The notes under the pieces were generated by a model, which worked only from the letters and a program-made list of their open reading frames with translations, made no database searches and had not been told where the DNA came from. Positions 16,478-26,025 of a stretch of DNA of 64,000 nucleotides are shown piece after piece; the stretch's first letter is position 1, and every line of letters starts with the position of its first letter. Made by a program: the position numbers and the translations under genes. Source of the stretch: Clostridium sp. LS (GTDB taxonomy: Bacteria; Bacillota; Clostridia; Clostridiales; Clostridiaceae); the NCBI RefSeq assembly GCF_002760435.1, contig NZ_AUUU01000104.1:1-64000 (forward strand), written 5' to 3'.

Positions 16478-17998
16478 ATGGCAGTAAAAATTATAAGTGC
16501 AACGCACAATGGTTTAGAAGGATTTTTAATAAAAGTTGAAGTTGATATATCCAAGGGCTTACCTGTGTTTAACATAGTAGGCTTACCAGATGTATCGGTA
16601 AAAGAAGCAAAAGAAAGGGTAAGAGCTGCAATTATAAATTGTGGATTTGAGTTCCCTTTGGGTAGAATTACCATTAATTTAGCACCAGCAGATGTAAAAA
16701 AAATAGGTTCACTTTTAGATTTACCTATTGCATTAGGCATTCTTATGGAATCAAACCAGATATGTAAAAGAGATATGGAAAGCTATATGGTTTTTGGCGA
16801 GTTATCATTATTTGGTGAACTTAAAGGCATAAAAGGAACTATACCAATTATTATTGAGGGAGCTAGGAAAAATATCAGCAAATATATTTTCCCTTATGAA
16901 AATCTTGAGGAAAGTTACTATTTTAAAGGTGTTGAATATTATCCGTTCAAAAATCTAAAAGAAGTGATTTCGTATATAACCTACGAGGATATGCTTCCGT
17001 ATACAGAAAATAATAATATACAGAATGATAAAATCTATAATTCGTTAGACTATGGAGATATTATAGGTCAATATTCTTCTAAGAGAGCATTAGAAATAGC
17101 CGCAGCTGGAAATCACAATATCATTCTTTATGGGGAACCAGGCTGTGGGAAAACAATGCTCGCAAAAGCATTAATATCAATTTTACCATCTTTGTCTCAG
17201 GAGGAATTAATTGAAATTGCAAAAATATATAGTGCATGTGGTCTTATAACTAATACGTCATGTTTTAGCAGACCCTTTAGGGCGCCACATCATACAGCTA
17301 CGAAACTAACATTAATAGGCGGTGGAAAAGAAATAAAACCTGGGGAAATAACTCTTGCGCATAATGGAGTATTATTTTTAGATGAGATTCTAGAATTTAA
17401 AAAAGAAGTACTGGAGTCGTTAAGAGAGCCTCTTGAAGAAAAATATGTAAATATCAATCGACTTAGTGGAAGTTACCAAATGCCGGCAGACTTTTTATTA
17501 ATAGGTGCATTTAATCCTGTCGATAGCAATGAAGAAAAAGATTTAATTAATGATAAATATTATTTTAATAATAGAATTAAAAAATATACAAAAAAATTCT
17601 CAAGTGCATTATTAGATCGAATTGATATCTTAAATTATGTTCCAAGGCTAAATTATGATGAAATAAAACATGAAAAAGATAAATATGATTCAAAGGCAAT
17701 GAAAGAAAATGTCCTTAGAGCTAGAGAAATTCAGAAAGAAAGACTTAAAAATACTTCATACAAATATAATTCAGATATAAGAGGGAAGGATATTTTTGAA
17801 ATGTGCAAAATTAGTAGAAAATGTGCAGAAATTCTTAAGCATTACTATAATACATCAAATGTATCATTAAGAGGATATGGTAAAGTGTTAAAATTAGCAA
17901 GAACAATAGCTGATATAGAAAACAAAGAGGAAATTTCAGAAGGCCATATTTTAGAAGCCTTCAGTTATAGAAAAAATATTAATGGAGAAATTATATAA
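16478..17998 (+). CDS. comM: ComM/YifB family Mg-chelatase-like AAA ATPase
   Basis: The 506-residue product begins MAVKIISATHNGLEGFL, has an N-terminal Lon-protease-like fold (GLPVFNIVGLPDVSVKEAKER), then an AAA+ module with Walker A GEPGCGKT near 220 and a Mg-chelatase-type C-terminal domain. In transformable bacteria ComM is a branch-migration helicase; in clostridia its role is untested. I choose ATG 16478 with GGGTGA just before it. It lies directly upstream of dprA, which fits a DNA-uptake or recombination role. Confidence 0.93.
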   Translation: MAVKIISATHNGLEGFLIKVEVDISKGLPVFNIVGLPDVSVKEAKERVRAAIINCGFEFPLGRITINLAPADVKKIGSLLDLPIALGILMESNQICKRDMESYMVFGELSLFGELKGIKGTIPIIIEGARKNISKYIFPYENLEESYYFKGVEYYPFKNLKEVISYITYEDMLPYTENNNIQNDKIYNSLDYGDIIGQYSSKRALEIAAAGNHNIILYGEPGCGKTMLAKALISILPSLSQEELIEIAKIYSACGLITNTSCFSRPFRAPHHTATKLTLIGGGKEIKPGEITLAHNGVLFLDEILEFKKEVLESLREPLEEKYVNINRLSGSYQMPADFLLIGAFNPVDSNEEKDLINDKYYFNNRIKKYTKKFSSALLDRIDILNYVPRLNYDEIKHEKDKYDSKAMKENVLRAREIQKERLKNTSYKYNSDIRGKDIFEMCKISRKCAEILKHYYNTSNVSLRGYGKVLKLARTIADIENKEEISEGHILEAFSYRKNINGEII

Positions 17999-18013
17999 AA
18001 GGGAGATCTATTT

Positions 18014-19069
18014 ATGAACTATGATTTATGGTTAATACTTTTGAATGTAACTAATTTTCAAAAAATAAAGTTAATAAATAAATATAAAACTGCAGAAAAT
18101 GTATATAATAATTTTGAGGAAATTTTGAAAGAAAATAAAATGATATCTAAAAAATTAAAAAATTTTCAAAAGGAATCTTTGTACCATGAAGTTTTAAATT
18201 TAGAAAAGACATTAGCAAGAAGAAATATAGGTTATATAACATACGCTAATCCTTTATATAGAGAGAAATTGAGTGGAATTTTAGAAACACCATTTTTTCT
18301 GTTTTATATAGGAAATATAGACGTTATAAATAATAAATCTATTGGAGTGGTGGGGGCAAGAAAATGCTCAAATTATGGACTAACTGTAACAAAACTCTTG
18401 ACAAAGGAGCTTATTACTAATAATATAACGCTTATAAGCGGAGGTGCAAGAGGTATAGATTCTGTTGCACATAAAACTGCTTTAGAGAACGGAGGATATA
18501 ACATATCAGTATTAGGTTGTGGTATAGATATTGCGTATCCAGCAGAAAATAAAGCTTTGTTTTCCAAAATAGCAGAAAAAGGCGTAGTGATTTCTGAATT
18601 TTTACTTGGTACAGCTCCTCTAAGAGAAAATTTTCCTAAAAGAAATAGGATAATTAGTGGGCTTAGTGATGGAATAATAGTAATAGAAGCTTCTGAAAAA
18701 AGTGGATCATTAATTACAGCAAGACTTGCTCAAAAACAACAAAAAAGCGTAATTGTTGTTCCAGGCTCAATATTGTACTGTGGAGCAAGCGGCTCTAATA
18801 AATTAATTAGAGATGGTGCCAGCATCTGTACAGATGTAGAAGACTTAAGAGTTTTGCTTAGTTTAGAACGTATTAATATTAAACCTATGAACTTTACACC
18901 TGAGAAAAGTGAAATATTAGAATTAATAACAGATTCGCCAATTCACATAGATGATATTTTTAAGAATACGTCTGTTGATAGAGGGGCTCTTTATGCACTA
19001 TTATTTGAGATGCAAATAAAGAGTGAAATAATTTGTTTACCAGGGAATTACTATGTGAAAACAATCTAA
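18014..19069 (+). CDS. dprA: DNA processing protein DprA
   Basis: DprA loads RecA on incoming single-stranded DNA. The 351-residue product has an N-terminal helical region (1-90), the Rossmann-like core with GVVGARKCSNYG, SGGARGID and GCGIDIAYPAENK, and a C-terminal winged helix (about 290-351). GGGAGA precedes the ATG. It follows comM by 15 bp, and topA follows it, the usual clostridial order. Confidence 0.95.
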   Translation: MNYDLWLILLNVTNFQKIKLINKYKTAENVYNNFEEILKENKMISKKLKNFQKESLYHEVLNLEKTLARRNIGYITYANPLYREKLSGILETPFFLFYIGNIDVINNKSIGVVGARKCSNYGLTVTKLLTKELITNNITLISGGARGIDSVAHKTALENGGYNISVLGCGIDIAYPAENKALFSKIAEKGVVISEFLLGTAPLRENFPKRNRIISGLSDGIIVIEASEKSGSLITARLAQKQQKSVIVVPGSILYCGASGSNKLIRDGASICTDVEDLRVLLSLERINIKPMNFTPEKSEILELITDSPIHIDDIFKNTSVDRGALYALLFEMQIKSEIICLPGNYYVKTI

Positions 19070-19088
19070 AAATGTGTAGGGGGTGAAT

Positions 19089-19110
19089 ACTTCATAAATT
19101 TTTATGAAGT
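19089..19110 (+). promoter_or_regulatory. Hairpin between the Shine-Dalgarno site and start codon of topA
   Basis: The site GTAGGGGGTGAAT (19076-19088) lies 32 nt before ATG 19118. Between them is ACTTCATAAA (19089-19098) paired with TTTATGAAGT (19101-19110), a perfect 10-bp inverted repeat. Folding would reduce the spacing to about 10 nt. No other ribosome site is near the start. Confidence 0.65.
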
Positions 19111-19117
19111 TTGTGCT

Positions 19118-21211
19118 ATGGGTCAAAAACTTGTAATTGTTGAATCGCCGGCAAAAGCTAAAACAATCGGCAAATATCTTGGGAAAAATTATATTGTAGA
19201 AGCATCAATGGGGCATGTAAGAGATTTACCTAAGAGTACATTAGGTGTTGACATAGAAAATAATTATACTCCGAAGTATATAACCATCAGGGGAAAGGGA
19301 GAATTAATAGATAAGTTAAGAAAAGCCGCAAAAAAGGCTGAAAAAATCTATTTAGCTACGGACCCTGATAGAGAAGGAGAAGCTATTTCGTGGCATTTGG
19401 CTAATATTTTAAAAATTTCAGAAGATGAAACCTGTAGAATTGTCTTTAATGAGGTTACTAAAACTGCTGTAAAGGCATCTATAAAAGAAGCAAGGAAAAT
19501 AGATTTTGATTTAGTTGATGCACAACAAGCAAGAAGAGTGTTAGACAGACTTGTTGGATATGAAATAAGTCCAATTTTATGGAGAAATGTAAAATGGGGA
19601 CTAAGTGCAGGAAGAGTTCAATCAGCGGCTTTGAAATTAATCTGTGATAGGGAAAAAGAAATAAACGAGTTTATCCCTAAAGAGTATTGGTCTATAGACT
19701 GCGTATTAAAGAAAGAGAAAAAGAAATTTCCTGTAAGGCTTTCAACTTATAAAGGTAAGAAAATTGAAGTTGAAAATGAAGAAACTTCAAATAATATAAT
19801 TGAACAATTAAATGATGGGCAGTTTATTGTGAAAGCAATAAAAAAGGGAAAGAAGAATAGAAATCCCCTTCCGCCTTTTACAACAAGCACACTTCAACAA
19901 GATGCAAATAGAAAATTAAACTTTATGACTAAAAGAACTATGTCTATTGCTCAAGGACTTTACGAAGGTGTTGAAATTAAAGGACATGGAACTATAGGTC
20001 TAATAACCTATATGAGAACAGATTCAGTAAGAATTTCTCAAGAGGCTCAAGAAAGAGCTAAAGAGTTTATTGAAAGCACTTACGGAAAAGAGTATTTACC
20101 AAGCGCTCCTAGAATATATAAAGGTAAAAAGAATATTCAAGATGCCCATGAGGCAATAAGGCCTACTTATGTGGAAATTACTCCAGAAGTAGCAAAGGAA
20201 AATTTAACAGCTGAGCAATATAAATTATATTCGCTAATATGGAATAGATTTATAGCTAGTCAAATGGCATCGTGTGAACTGAACACAAATTCAATAGACA
20301 TTATAAATGGTGAATATAAATTTAAGGCATCAGGATCAGTAATTGCTTTTGATGGTTTTATGAAAATATATGAGTATTCCAACGAAGATGATGAAAATTC
20401 AGTATTATTACCTGAATTAGAAGAGAATGAAGAACTTAATGTAGACTCTCTTCAAGGAACTCAACATTTTACCCAACCAGCACCTAGATATACAGAGGCA
20501 TCTTTTGTTAAATTATTAGAAGAAAAAGGCATAGGAAGGCCAAGTACTTATGTACCCACAATTTCAACTTTGCTTAGCCGAAATTATGTTGTGAGAGAGA
20601 AGAAAAATTTAATTCCAACTGAACTTGGTGAAATAGTAAATAATATAGTAAGTGAGTATTTTAAGCAAATAGTTGATATTGACTTTACTGCAGACATGGA
20701 GAGAAAACTTGATAATGTTGAAGAAGGAACTGAGAACTGGACTCAAATAGTTGAGGAATTTTTCACTCCACTAAAGGTTGCGATAGAAAAAGCTGAAAAA
20801 GAAATATCAAAAGTTGTAATTGAGGATAAAGTCAGTGATGTAAAATGTGAGAAATGTGGTCGCATGATGGTTATCAAAAGGGGAAGGTATGGAGAATTCT
20901 TGGCATGTCCTGGATATCCGGAATGCAAAAATGCTAAACCTATAGTTGAGGAATTGGATGTACCTTGTCCAGAATGTGGTAAGGCTATTGTTGCAAAGAA
21001 GAGCAAAAAAGGGAAAAAATTCTTTGGGTGTGTAGGTTATCCAGAGTGTAAGTTTGTCAGCTGGCATGAACCTGTAAAAGAAAAGTGTCCTAATTGTAAT
21101 TCATACATGGTATTAAAATATTCAAAATCAAAAGGCAACTATATTCAATGTTCTAATAGTGAATGTAATTACAAAGAAGAACTGAAAAAAGATGCCAAAG
21201 AAGAGGAATAA
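19118..21211 (+). CDS. topA: DNA topoisomerase I
   Basis: TopA relaxes negative supercoils. The 697-residue product begins MGQKLVIVESPAKAKTI (Toprim domain), has DPDREGEAISWH, and the catalytic Tyr298 in GLITYMRTDS. Three C4 zinc ribbons (about 575-690; CEKC, CPEC and CPNC pairs) form the C-terminus. The start is unambiguous: no in-frame start lies upstream and the N-terminus matches the family. The ribosome site is 32 nt away behind a hairpin. Confidence 0.97.
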   Translation: MGQKLVIVESPAKAKTIGKYLGKNYIVEASMGHVRDLPKSTLGVDIENNYTPKYITIRGKGELIDKLRKAAKKAEKIYLATDPDREGEAISWHLANILKISEDETCRIVFNEVTKTAVKASIKEARKIDFDLVDAQQARRVLDRLVGYEISPILWRNVKWGLSAGRVQSAALKLICDREKEINEFIPKEYWSIDCVLKKEKKKFPVRLSTYKGKKIEVENEETSNNIIEQLNDGQFIVKAIKKGKKNRNPLPPFTTSTLQQDANRKLNFMTKRTMSIAQGLYEGVEIKGHGTIGLITYMRTDSVRISQEAQERAKEFIESTYGKEYLPSAPRIYKGKKNIQDAHEAIRPTYVEITPEVAKENLTAEQYKLYSLIWNRFIASQMASCELNTNSIDIINGEYKFKASGSVIAFDGFMKIYEYSNEDDENSVLLPELEENEELNVDSLQGTQHFTQPAPRYTEASFVKLLEEKGIGRPSTYVPTISTLLSRNYVVREKKNLIPTELGEIVNNIVSEYFKQIVDIDFTADMERKLDNVEEGTENWTQIVEEFFTPLKVAIEKAEKEISKVVIEDKVSDVKCEKCGRMMVIKRGRYGEFLACPGYPECKNAKPIVEELDVPCPECGKAIVAKKSKKGKKFFGCVGYPECKFVSWHEPVKEKCPNCNSYMVLKYSKSKGNYIQCSNSECNYKEELKKDAKEEE

Positions 21212-21276
21212 ACATTAAAATTTTGAAATAGTATAAATAATGTTAACATTATTTGTCGAATTGGAATAAAAGAGTG

Positions 21277-21305
21277 TTGAAAAGCAGAATTTTATATGAT
21301 ACACT
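21277..21305 (+). promoter_or_regulatory. Candidate promoter for codY
   Basis: TTGAAA (21277-21282) and TACACT (21300-21305) are separated by 17 bp, giving a leader of about 100 nt. Confidence 0.5.
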
Positions 21306-21345
21306 AGTCTTAATAGCAACTTGTAGAAAAATTCAATAAATTATG

Positions 21346-21360
21346 AATTTTCTAATAATT
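21346..21360 (+). promoter_or_regulatory. Possible CodY-binding box in the codY leader
   Basis: AATTTTCTAATAATT matches the CodY consensus AATTTTCWGAAAATT at 13 of 15 positions and sits downstream of the candidate promoter, where a roadblock or repressor site could act. In AT-rich DNA near-matches arise by chance, so this is tentative. Confidence 0.35.
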
Positions 21361-21415
21361 ATATTTTCATTTAACTAATAAATGTTGTTATGCGGTTGCC
21401 AAGGAGGATAATAAT

Positions 21416-22192
21416 ATGTCATCATTATTAAGCAAAACTAGAATGTTAAATAAAATTCTGCAGAAGTCTGGTACAGAACCTGTAGCATTTCAAGATATAT
21501 GTACATTATTAAGTGAGGTTCTTGATTGTAATGTCTACATAATCAGTAAAAAAGGGAAAGTGCTTGGTTATACTTTTGGTAAAGATTTTGAATGTGACGC
21601 TATGAAAAAGAAGGTAATAGAGGATAAGAAATTCCCTGAAGATTATAATAAGTCGTTATTAGATGTTAACGATACTCTAGCAAATCTTCCCAATGAAGGA
21701 AGATGTGTGTTTCAAGAAATTGGTAGATGCAAGAAGGTAGATAAGCTATCAACAATAGTTCCGATTATTGGAAGCAGAGAAAGACTTGGAACATTAATAT
21801 TGGCAAGGTTTGGCTATTCATTTACTGATGAGGACTTAGTATTAGTAGAATATAGTGCAACTATTGTCGGTATGGAAATGCTTAGAGCTATGCAAGATGA
21901 AATTGCAGAAGAGGCAAGGAAAAAGGCAGTAGTACAACTTGCTATAGGAACACTTTCATATTCAGAATTAGAAGCAGTTGAGCATATATTTGATGAGTTA
22001 AATGGAAATGAAGGATTGCTAGTAGCTTCAAAGATAGCAGATAAAGTAGGAATAACTAGAAGTGTTATAGTAAATGCATTAAGAAAATTTGAAAGCGCTG
22101 GTGTAATTGAATCTAGATCCCTTGGTATGAAAGGTACTTATATTCGAATACTAAATGAAAAATTAATAGAAGAATTAAAAAAGATTAAATAA
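21416..22192 (+). CDS. codY: Global transcriptional regulator CodY
   Basis: CodY represses many stationary-phase genes when branched-chain amino acids and GTP are plentiful. The 258-residue product has the N-terminal GAF-like domain (MSSLLSKTRMLNKILQKSG, effector pocket) and a C-terminal winged helix-turn-helix with the near-invariant ASKIADKVGITRSVIVNALR. AGGAGG lies 9 bp before the ATG. It stands alone with its own terminator downstream of topA. Confidence 0.97.
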   Translation: MSSLLSKTRMLNKILQKSGTEPVAFQDICTLLSEVLDCNVYIISKKGKVLGYTFGKDFECDAMKKKVIEDKKFPEDYNKSLLDVNDTLANLPNEGRCVFQEIGRCKKVDKLSTIVPIIGSRERLGTLILARFGYSFTDEDLVLVEYSATIVGMEMLRAMQDEIAEEARKKAVVQLAIGTLSYSELEAVEHIFDELNGNEGLLVASKIADKVGITRSVIVNALRKFESAGVIESRSLGMKGTYIRILNEKLIEELKKIK

Positions 22193-22193
22193 T

Positions 22194-22238
22194 AAAAATA
22201 GCTATTGGGTAAATTACTCTATAGCTATTTTTATTTAT
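22194..22238 (+). terminator. Terminator after codY
   Basis: AAAAATAGCTAT (22194-22205) pairs with ATAGCTATTTTT (22221-22232), a 12-bp stem followed by more T. Confidence 0.85.
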
Positions 22239-22304
22239 AACTAAGGATATATACAATATTTAAAGAGGGAAAAGTTAGTGAGGTTTAGATGAGGGAAGAT
22301 GACT

Positions 22305-22505
22305 GATGAAAAATGAATAATGAATAATTAAGGGGGAAGCTCCAAGGAGAAAGTTCGAGGAACGAAATATAAAATTTCGATTCTCACTTTTTGGACATTC
22401 ACTTTTCGATTCTCACTTTTTACTCCGTAATTTCTTAAAGATTTTATCTTTGAAAAGCCGAAGGCTTTTCTACCTTAATCATTATTATTAATTATTCACT
22501 AATTA
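22305..22505. repeat. MITE-like repeat downstream of codY, with the 22239-22775 gap
   Basis: Left end AATGAATAATGAATAATTAA and right end TTAATCATTATTATTAATTA are inverted AT-rich repeats. AGCTCCAAGGAGAAAGT matches the repeat at 12228. TTCGATTCTCACTTTT occurs twice, and GAAAAGCC-GAA-GGCTTTTC forms a hairpin also seen (with ATA loop) near 9685. The rest of this 540-bp gap (22506-22775) is AT-rich with no gene or clear signal. Confidence 0.55.
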
Positions 22506-22775
22506 ACAACTGTCAATTGAAACGTGCGCAGTAACTTTGTTCTTAATTTATCTGTCGGGATAAAAGAATTTACTGTTAAATGTATAAAATTTAATTTCTT
22601 TGATAAAACTTTAAAAAGAATTAATATCTAAGCAATTTAAATATAATTAATAACTTTATATCATATTATTTAAAAAACATTAAATCACTTGTCTATAATA
22701 AGCCGTTTTAAAAGAAAATCTTAGAGGTATTTATAAAGTTTTAGTTTTTTACGTGTCTAATTTAAAAAATTTTTG

Positions 22776-22804
22776 TTGATACGTTAAATACCTTATGATA
22801 TACT
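22776..22804 (+). promoter_or_regulatory. Sigma-A promoter for rpsB-tsf
   Basis: TTGATA (22776-22781) and TATACT (22799-22804) are separated by 17 bp. Confidence 0.75.
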
Positions 22805-22810
22805 ACTTAA

Positions 22811-22913
22811 GGTAAGAAATACACACACTATCCAATTTATAGGTTAGGTGCCCTTTTCTGAGGGAAATCTATTAGCTGAAGATAGTGGAGGTAAAAACCA
22901 AGGAGGTAACAAA
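22811..22913 (+). promoter_or_regulatory. rpsB leader
   Basis: This is a roughly 100-nt untranslated leader with a CCC-TTTTCTGA-GGG hairpin and a GGT-AAAAA-CC loop before AAGGAGG. Ribosomal protein leaders are often autoregulatory, but I cannot assign this one to a known family. The open frame through it (to 22848) is not likely translated. Confidence 0.4.
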
Positions 22914-23615
22914 ATGTCAGTAATATCAATGAAACAATTATTAGAAGCAGGTGTACATTTCGGACACCAAACTAGAAGATGGAACCCTAAGATGGCTCCT
23001 TATATCTTCACAGAAAGAAACGGAATCTATATCATAGATCTTCAAAAAACAGTTAAAAAAGCAGAAGAAGCTTACAACTTTATTAAGCAAGTTTCTGAAG
23101 AAGGTAAAGATATACTTTTTGTTGGAACTAAAAAGCAAGCTCAAGAAGCTATTGAAGAAGAAGCAATCAGAAGTAACATGCATTTCGTTAATAACAGATG
23201 GTTAGGTGGAATGTTAACAAACTTCTCTACAATTAGAGGTAGAATAAGAAAATTAGAACAAATCGAAAAAATGCAAGAAGACGGAACTTTTGATGTTCTT
23301 CCAAAGAAAGAAGTTATTAAACTTAAAGGAGAAATGGAAAAACTTCAAAAGAATCTTGGTGGTATCAGAAACTTAGATGCTTCAAATGTTGGAGCAATGT
23401 TTATTGTTGATCCAAGAAAAGAAAAGAATGCTATTTTAGAAGCAAGAATTTTAGGAATACCAGTAGTTGCTATCGTAGATACTAACTGTGACCCTGAAGA
23501 AGTTGATTATGTAATACCAGGTAATGATGATGCTATCAGAGCTGTTAAATTAATAACTGCAAAAATGGCTGACGCTATAATAGAAGCAAGACAAGGTGAA
23601 CAATTAGCTGAATAA
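22914..23615 (+). CDS. rpsB: 30S ribosomal protein S2
   Basis: The 233-residue product begins MSVISMKQLLEAGVHFGHQT and contains RRWNPKMAPYIF and NNRWLGGMLTNF, diagnostic of S2. The ATG at 22914 follows AAGGAGG. It heads the usual rpsB-tsf-pyrH-frr-uppS-cdsA-dxr-rseP-ispG series, which runs to 32.3 kb here and is broken by several terminators. Confidence 0.98.
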   Translation: MSVISMKQLLEAGVHFGHQTRRWNPKMAPYIFTERNGIYIIDLQKTVKKAEEAYNFIKQVSEEGKDILFVGTKKQAQEAIEEEAIRSNMHFVNNRWLGGMLTNFSTIRGRIRKLEQIEKMQEDGTFDVLPKKEVIKLKGEMEKLQKNLGGIRNLDASNVGAMFIVDPRKEKNAILEARILGIPVVAIVDTNCDPEEVDYVIPGNDDAIRAVKLITAKMADAIIEARQGEQLAE

Positions 23616-23634
23616 TTTGATAAATTTATATAAA

Positions 23635-23670
23635 AAAAGGGTAAGTGGTTCACTTCAACTGCCCTTTTGT
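23635..23670 (+). terminator. Terminator or attenuator between rpsB and tsf
   Basis: AAAAGGG (23635-23641) pairs with CCCTTTT (23662-23668); inside it AAGTG pairs with CACTT. It probably sets the S2 to EF-Ts ratio. Confidence 0.7.
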
Positions 23671-23713
23671 TAAGTGTTAAGGATTACTTTACAATTGAGG
23701 AGGAATTTAAATA

Positions 23714-24631
23714 ATGGCAAATATAAGTGCACAATTAGTTAAAGAACTAAGAGAAATGACTGGAGCTAAAATGATGGACTGTAAAAAAGCTTTAGTTGAA
23801 ACTGAAGGAGATCTTGACAAAGCTGTTGAATTTTTAAGAGAAAAAGGTCTTGCAGATGCTGCTAAGAAATCAGGAAGAGTTGCAGCTGAAGGTGTAGTTA
23901 AGACATATATTTCAGCAGATAAGAAGACTGGAGCAGTTCTTGAATTCAACTGTGAAACAGATTTCGTTGCGTTAAATGAAGAATTTGTTGATTTCGCTGA
24001 TAAGTTAGCTAAAATAGTAACTGAAACTTCAGTTGCTACAGTAGAAGAACTTCTTAATCAAAAATTTGACGGAGAAGCTACAATTTCAGAAAGCTTAAAA
24101 GCATTAATAGCAAAACTTGGTGAAAACATGACAATAAGAAGATTTACTAAATTCTCAGTTGAAAAAGGAATAGTTAAGAGCTATATCCATGGTGGCGGAA
24201 GAATTGGAGTTTTAGTAGAAGTTTCTTGCGAAAAAGATTCAGAAGTTCTTGATGAAGTTGCTAAAGAAGTTTGTATGCAAATCGCTGCAGCAAATCCATT
24301 ATTCTTAGGTAAAGATGATGTTGATACAGAATCTATGGAAAAAGAAAAAGAAATCTATAGAGTTCAAGCTTTAAATGAAGGTAAACCAGAAAATATCGTT
24401 GAAAAAATGGTAATTGGAAGAATTCAAAAATACTTCAAAGAAGTTTGTCTTTTAGAACAACCATGGGTTAAAGATGGCGATAAGACAATTACTAAATTTT
24501 TAGAAGAAAAATCTAAAGAGGTTGGTTCTCCAGTTAAGGTAACTAGATTCGTAAGATACGAAAGAGGAGAAGGAATCGAAGTTGAAAAGGTTGACTTTGC
24601 TGAAGAAGTTGCAAGACAAATCGGTAAATAG
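23714..24631 (+). CDS. tsf: Elongation factor Ts
   Basis: EF-Ts recycles EF-Tu by nucleotide exchange. The 305-residue product begins with a UBA-like N-terminal domain (MANISAQLVKELREMTGAKMMDCKKAL) followed by CETDFVALNEEF. GAGGAGG precedes the ATG. A strong terminator follows, separating it from pyrH. Confidence 0.98.
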   Translation: MANISAQLVKELREMTGAKMMDCKKALVETEGDLDKAVEFLREKGLADAAKKSGRVAAEGVVKTYISADKKTGAVLEFNCETDFVALNEEFVDFADKLAKIVTETSVATVEELLNQKFDGEATISESLKALIAKLGENMTIRRFTKFSVEKGIVKSYIHGGGRIGVLVEVSCEKDSEVLDEVAKEVCMQIAAANPLFLGKDDVDTESMEKEKEIYRVQALNEGKPENIVEKMVIGRIQKYFKEVCLLEQPWVKDGDKTITKFLEEKSKEVGSPVKVTRFVRYERGEGIEVEKVDFAEEVARQIGK

Positions 24632-24640
24632 TTTTAACCC

Positions 24641-24671
24641 AAAGAGAACACTTTGTGTTCTCTTTTTTTAA
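24641..24671 (+). terminator. Terminator after tsf
   Basis: AAAGAGAACAC (24641-24651) pairs with GTGTTCTCTTT (24655-24665) with a TTT loop and a long T tail. Confidence 0.95.
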
Positions 24672-24738
24672 GAAATAAAGTAAATATAGTTAAAAGAGGT
24701 TTTGTGGTAACCCCTCAAAGATTCAGGAGGTATTATAA

Positions 24739-25452
24739 ATGGCAGATTGTAAATACAAGAGAGTAATTTTAAAACTTTCAGGAGAGGCATTAGCTGGTGT
24801 TAATGGATTTGGACTTGATTTTAATGTTGCAAAGAGAATAGCACTTGAAATTAAGGAATTAGTTGATATGGGTGTTGAAGTAGGGACTGTAGTAGGCGGC
24901 GGAAACATTTGGAGAGGAAGAAGTGGGGAAGGAATGGACAGAACCACTGCAGATTACATGGGAATGATGGCAACTTGTATAAATGCTCTAGCACTTCAGG
25001 ATTCATTGGAACAAGTAGGCGTTAAAACAAGAGTACAAACTGCTATAGAAATGAAGGAAATTGCAGAGCCATTCATAAGAAGAAGAGCAATGAGACACTT
25101 GGAAAAAGGAAGAGTTGTTATATTTGCTGCTGGAACAGGAAACCCATATTTTTCAACAGATACTACTGCAGCACTTAGAGCTGCTGAAATAGAAGCTGAT
25201 GTAATTCTTTTAGCTAAAAAGGTTGATGGAGTCTATGATAAAGATCCGCATAAGTATTCAGATGCTAAAAAATATGATACACTATCATATATAGAGGTGT
25301 TAGAACAAGGATTACAAGTAATGGATTCTACAGCAACCTCATTATGTATGGATAATGAAATTCCAATTCTTGTATTTGGATTAGATGAGCCAGGGAATAT
25401 AAAGAGAGCTATGTATGGAGAAAGTATAGGTACATTAGTAAAGAAGAAATAG
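24739..25452 (+). CDS. pyrH: Uridylate kinase
   Basis: PyrH phosphorylates UMP to UDP. The 237-residue product has the amino-acid-kinase fold: VILKLSGEAL near the N-terminus, VVGGGNIWRG, and TDTTAALRAAEI with VDGVYDKDP. AGGAGG precedes the ATG. It is 10 bp from frr and probably co-transcribed with it. Confidence 0.97.
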   Translation: MADCKYKRVILKLSGEALAGVNGFGLDFNVAKRIALEIKELVDMGVEVGTVVGGGNIWRGRSGEGMDRTTADYMGMMATCINALALQDSLEQVGVKTRVQTAIEMKEIAEPFIRRRAMRHLEKGRVVIFAAGTGNPYFSTDTTAALRAAEIEADVILLAKKVDGVYDKDPHKYSDAKKYDTLSYIEVLEQGLQVMDSTATSLCMDNEIPILVFGLDEPGNIKRAMYGESIGTLVKKK

Positions 25453-25462
25453 GAGGAAAATC

Positions 25463-26020
25463 ATGATTAAGGATATCATTAAAAATGCAGAAGAAAAAAT
25501 GAAAAAAACTATATCTGTATTACAGTCAGATTTATCAACAATGAAAGCAGGAAGAGCAAATCCAACAATGCTTGATAGAATTCAAGTTGAATATTACGGC
25601 AGCATGTGTCCACTTAGCCAAGTGGCTAATGTTTCAGCTCCAGAACCAAGAGTGCTTATGATAACACCTTGGGAAAAACCTCTTTTAAAAGAAATAGAAA
25701 AAGCTATCTTAAAATCTGATTTGGGATTAAATCCTTCAAATGATGGTTCGATTATTAGATTAGTAATACCAGAATTAACTGAGGAAACTAGAAAAGCTCT
25801 TGTAAAAAATGTTAAGAAAACTGGTGAAGAAGCTAAGGTAGCTGTAAGATCAATAAGAAAAACTGCAAATGATAAGATAAAAGCATTAAAAAAAGATGCT
25901 GATTTATCAGAGGACCAAATAAAGAAAGCCGAAGATGAGGTTCAAAAGAAAACTGATGCAGTTGTAAAGGAAATAGATTCTATAATCGCTGCAAAGGAAA
26001 AAGAGGTCATGTCAGTTTAG
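25463..26020 (+). CDS. frr: Ribosome recycling factor
   Basis: RRF, with EF-G, splits post-termination ribosomes. The 185-residue helical product contains LSTMKAGRANPTMLDRIQVEYYGS and a C-terminal KKAEDEVQKKTD helix typical of the family. AGGAGG lies just before the ATG, overlapping the pyrH stop region. A terminator follows. Confidence 0.97.
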   Translation: MIKDIIKNAEEKMKKTISVLQSDLSTMKAGRANPTMLDRIQVEYYGSMCPLSQVANVSAPEPRVLMITPWEKPLLKEIEKAILKSDLGLNPSNDGSIIRLVIPELTEETRKALVKNVKKTGEEAKVAVRSIRKTANDKIKALKKDADLSEDQIKKAEDEVQKKTDAVVKEIDSIIAAKEKEVMSV

Positions 26021-26025
26021 ATTTT

